Below are positions 6,200 to 7,314 of a stretch of 7,314 nt of DNA, in pieces. The stretch is taken from assembly GCA_018667995.1 (NCBI GenBank), contig JABIQT010000429.1:1-7314 (forward strand). The letters run 5' to 3'. Origin of the DNA: Candidatus Latescibacterota bacterium (GTDB lineage Bacteria; JAAXHH01; JABIQT01). Position 1 is the first letter of the stretch, and each line of letters opens with the position of its first letter. Position numbers and translations under genes: made by a program. The notes beneath the pieces are model-generated. The model had not been told where the DNA came from. It ran no database searches and saw only the letters and a program-made list of their open reading frames with translations.

Positions 6200-7155
6200 T
6201 CGATCAAACCCTCTCTGACACGCTCGGCTAATTCCATTGTCTTGATAGCCTCGTTCAAATCTGCAGCAGGCAATTGCACTGGCAGGTCGTTCTTTATACA
6301 TTCTACAAAATACTGGTTCTGCTCACGCGTCCCGCCCCCACTGTCCGCTCCATGCAGCTTTATCGAGTCTCCGTCGCTGACGACAACGCCCTCCTTGACA
6401 CCTTCGAGGTACGCTGAGATCCCGTTGCCATGAATCTCATATCGCTCCAGCCTGGCGTCTGTGGTATAGTTGGCCGAAAACTGAGCAACACAGCCGTTCT
6501 CGAATACGATGAGAGCGGCGTGAATATCCACAAAACGAGCTATGGATCGACGTTCAACGGAATAGACCTTCCGAACCTCTGATCCAGCGATCGCCCGGCA
6601 CATATCGAGGGCATGGATGGGGGTCTCGAGCAGCATATTATCCATAACCCTATCAGGCCAACGCCCCGTATCGAGCCGAGACATACTCTTGTGAAACTCC
6701 GCGGAGATCTGAACAACGGGACCTCGTGCCTCAATCATTTCCCTTGCATTGACCAGGAGTGGATGAAATCGCCGGTTCCACCCGACAATGCATCGGGCCC
6801 CCGTTCGATCTGCACTAGCTTTCAAAGAGCGCGTTTCCTCCGAGCTGAGTCCCGGTGGTTTCTCCAAAATAGTATTGATACCGCGATCCAGCAGGGGCAG
6901 CGCAACTCGGGCGTTCAGATGTGCCGGCGCAGCGACAATTGCGAGATCAATAGTCTCCTTCTCCAAGAGGGCTTCGACCGTGTCATATCCAGACCGAATG
7001 CCGTATTTATCGTGTACCAGTGAGATCAGAGCAGCATCAGGATCACAGACCGCAACGAAGTCAACGTCGACAGATGTATACAGCGTGTCGAGGTGAGCGC
7101 GCCCTCTTCCACCGCATCCGATCAATGCCGCCCTTAGCGGGAGTTCGTAAGTCAT
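6196..7155 (-). CDS. Gfo/Idh/MocA-family NAD(P)-dependent oxidoreductase
   Basis: A 319-residue cytoplasmic dehydrogenase, slightly short but complete for the family. The N-terminal Rossmann fold carries the dinucleotide motif ALIGCGGRGRAH (10-21), with an acidic strand end at CDPD (37-40). The family triad EKP is at 98-100, where Lys99 is the expected catalytic or hydride-transfer-assisting residue. In the C-terminal domain, ETPIHALDM (177-185) supplies H181 and D184, equivalent to the usual D-X3-H catalytic segment, although the glycines normally before it are replaced by DNMLL. Substrates in the family are sugars, inositols, sugar acids and related polyols; none can be assigned here. ATG 7155 has AAAGGA about 9 nt upstream on the minus strand. 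Its promoter should lie in 7156-7314, but no clear hexamer pair is seen. Confidence 0.92.
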   Translation of the reverse strand: MTYELPLRAALIGCGGRGRAHLDTLYTSVDVDFVAVCDPDAALISLVHDKYGIRSGYDTVEALLEKETIDLAIVAAPAHLNARVALPLLDRGINTILEKPPGLSSEETRSLKASADRTGARCIVGWNRRFHPLLVNAREMIEARGPVVQISAEFHKSMSRLDTGRWPDRVMDNMLLETPIHALDMCRAIAGSEVRKVYSVERRSIARFVDIHAALIVFENGCVAQFSANYTTDARLERYEIHGNGISAYLEGVKEGVVVSDGDSIKLHGADSGGGTREQNQYFVECIKNDLPVQLPAADLNEAIKTMELAERVREGLID

Positions 7156-7314
7156 GGGGTCTAGTCCTTTCCAACGAGTCCTGATCGTTTAATCCGAGAA
7201 TATTGGCAAGAGCAACAAGATTACCACTTGTTTGATGGCGAAGAGAACGTGCATATTTCGGGACCTAAGATCCAACAGATCCGTCACTGATATTAAAACG
7301 CTGTTTCCAGGGGG
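7156..7314. other. Right-edge region with no supported gene
   Basis: These 159 bases lie upstream of the Gfo/Idh gene and run to the window edge. They hold its ribosome binding site and presumably its promoter. A plus-strand frame is open from 7165 to a TGA at 7288-7290 and reads like protein (for example EYWQEQQDYHLFDGEENVH), but it has no ATG and no ribosome binding site and could be a decayed fragment or chance. A minus-strand frame is also open from the edge to a TAA at 7189-7191. Neither is recognised as a known family. Confidence 0.3.

Noticed and set aside
6613-7096. Plus-strand frames of 136 and 102 codons opposite the Gfo/Idh gene
   Set aside because: The opposite strand encodes a complete dehydrogenase with all motifs; these frames show no recognisable domain.

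Overview
The window reads as chromosomal DNA of an uncultured, heterotrophic bacterium with roughly balanced base composition. No rRNA, tRNA, CRISPR array, insertion sequence or phage gene was seen. It holds six protein-coding genes: a CehA/McbA-type PHP metallohydrolase (5' end off the window), a single-domain STAS protein, an RraA-family aldolase-like enzyme, a type I sulfatase without signal peptide, a luciferase-like (LLM) flavin-dependent oxidoreductase and a Gfo/Idh/MocA oxidoreductase. This mix of sulfatase, Gfo/Idh, LLM and RraA genes fits metabolically versatile lineages known mainly from metagenomes (Latescibacterota- or Poribacteria-like). That placement is inference from gene content, not from a phylogenetic marker.

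Layout. 1-2310 (+) is the metallohydrolase; its frame is open to the left edge. 2311-2416 is a short convergent gap without a convincing terminator. 2417-2758 (-) is the STAS gene. 2759-3030 is the only substantial internal intergenic region and is divergent. It carries the STAS ribosome binding site, a small dyad, a near-consensus sigma-70-type promoter pointing right (TTGACA, 18 bp, TATTAT), a leader of about 195 nt and the RraA ribosome binding site. 3031-3759 (+) is the RraA-family gene. 3756-5144 (-) is the sulfatase, whose stop codon overlaps the RraA stop. 5145-5176 is a 32-bp divergent gap holding two back-to-back ribosome binding sites. 5177-6199 (+) is the LLM oxidoreductase. 6196-7155 (-) is the Gfo/Idh/MocA oxidoreductase, again overlapping its convergent neighbour at the stop codons. 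7156-7314 has no supported gene.

The six genes alternate strand without exception (+ - + - + -), so this is not a conventional operon, although the last four genes are packed almost without spacing. Five of the six products are enzymes suited to breaking down small organic compounds: hydrolysis of an ester, amide or carbamate-like bond; removal of a sulfate or phosphonate ester; flavin-dependent oxidation; NAD(P)-dependent redox of a sugar or polyol; and retro-aldol cleavage or decarboxylation of an oxo-acid. A joint catabolic role is plausible but unproven. The sequence names no substrate, and no transporter or dedicated regulator lies in the window. No previously undescribed defence, mobile or RNA system could be supported. 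The most unusual signal is the architecture: strict strand alternation, two identical 4-bp stop-over-stop overlaps and a divergent pair with no room for promoters.
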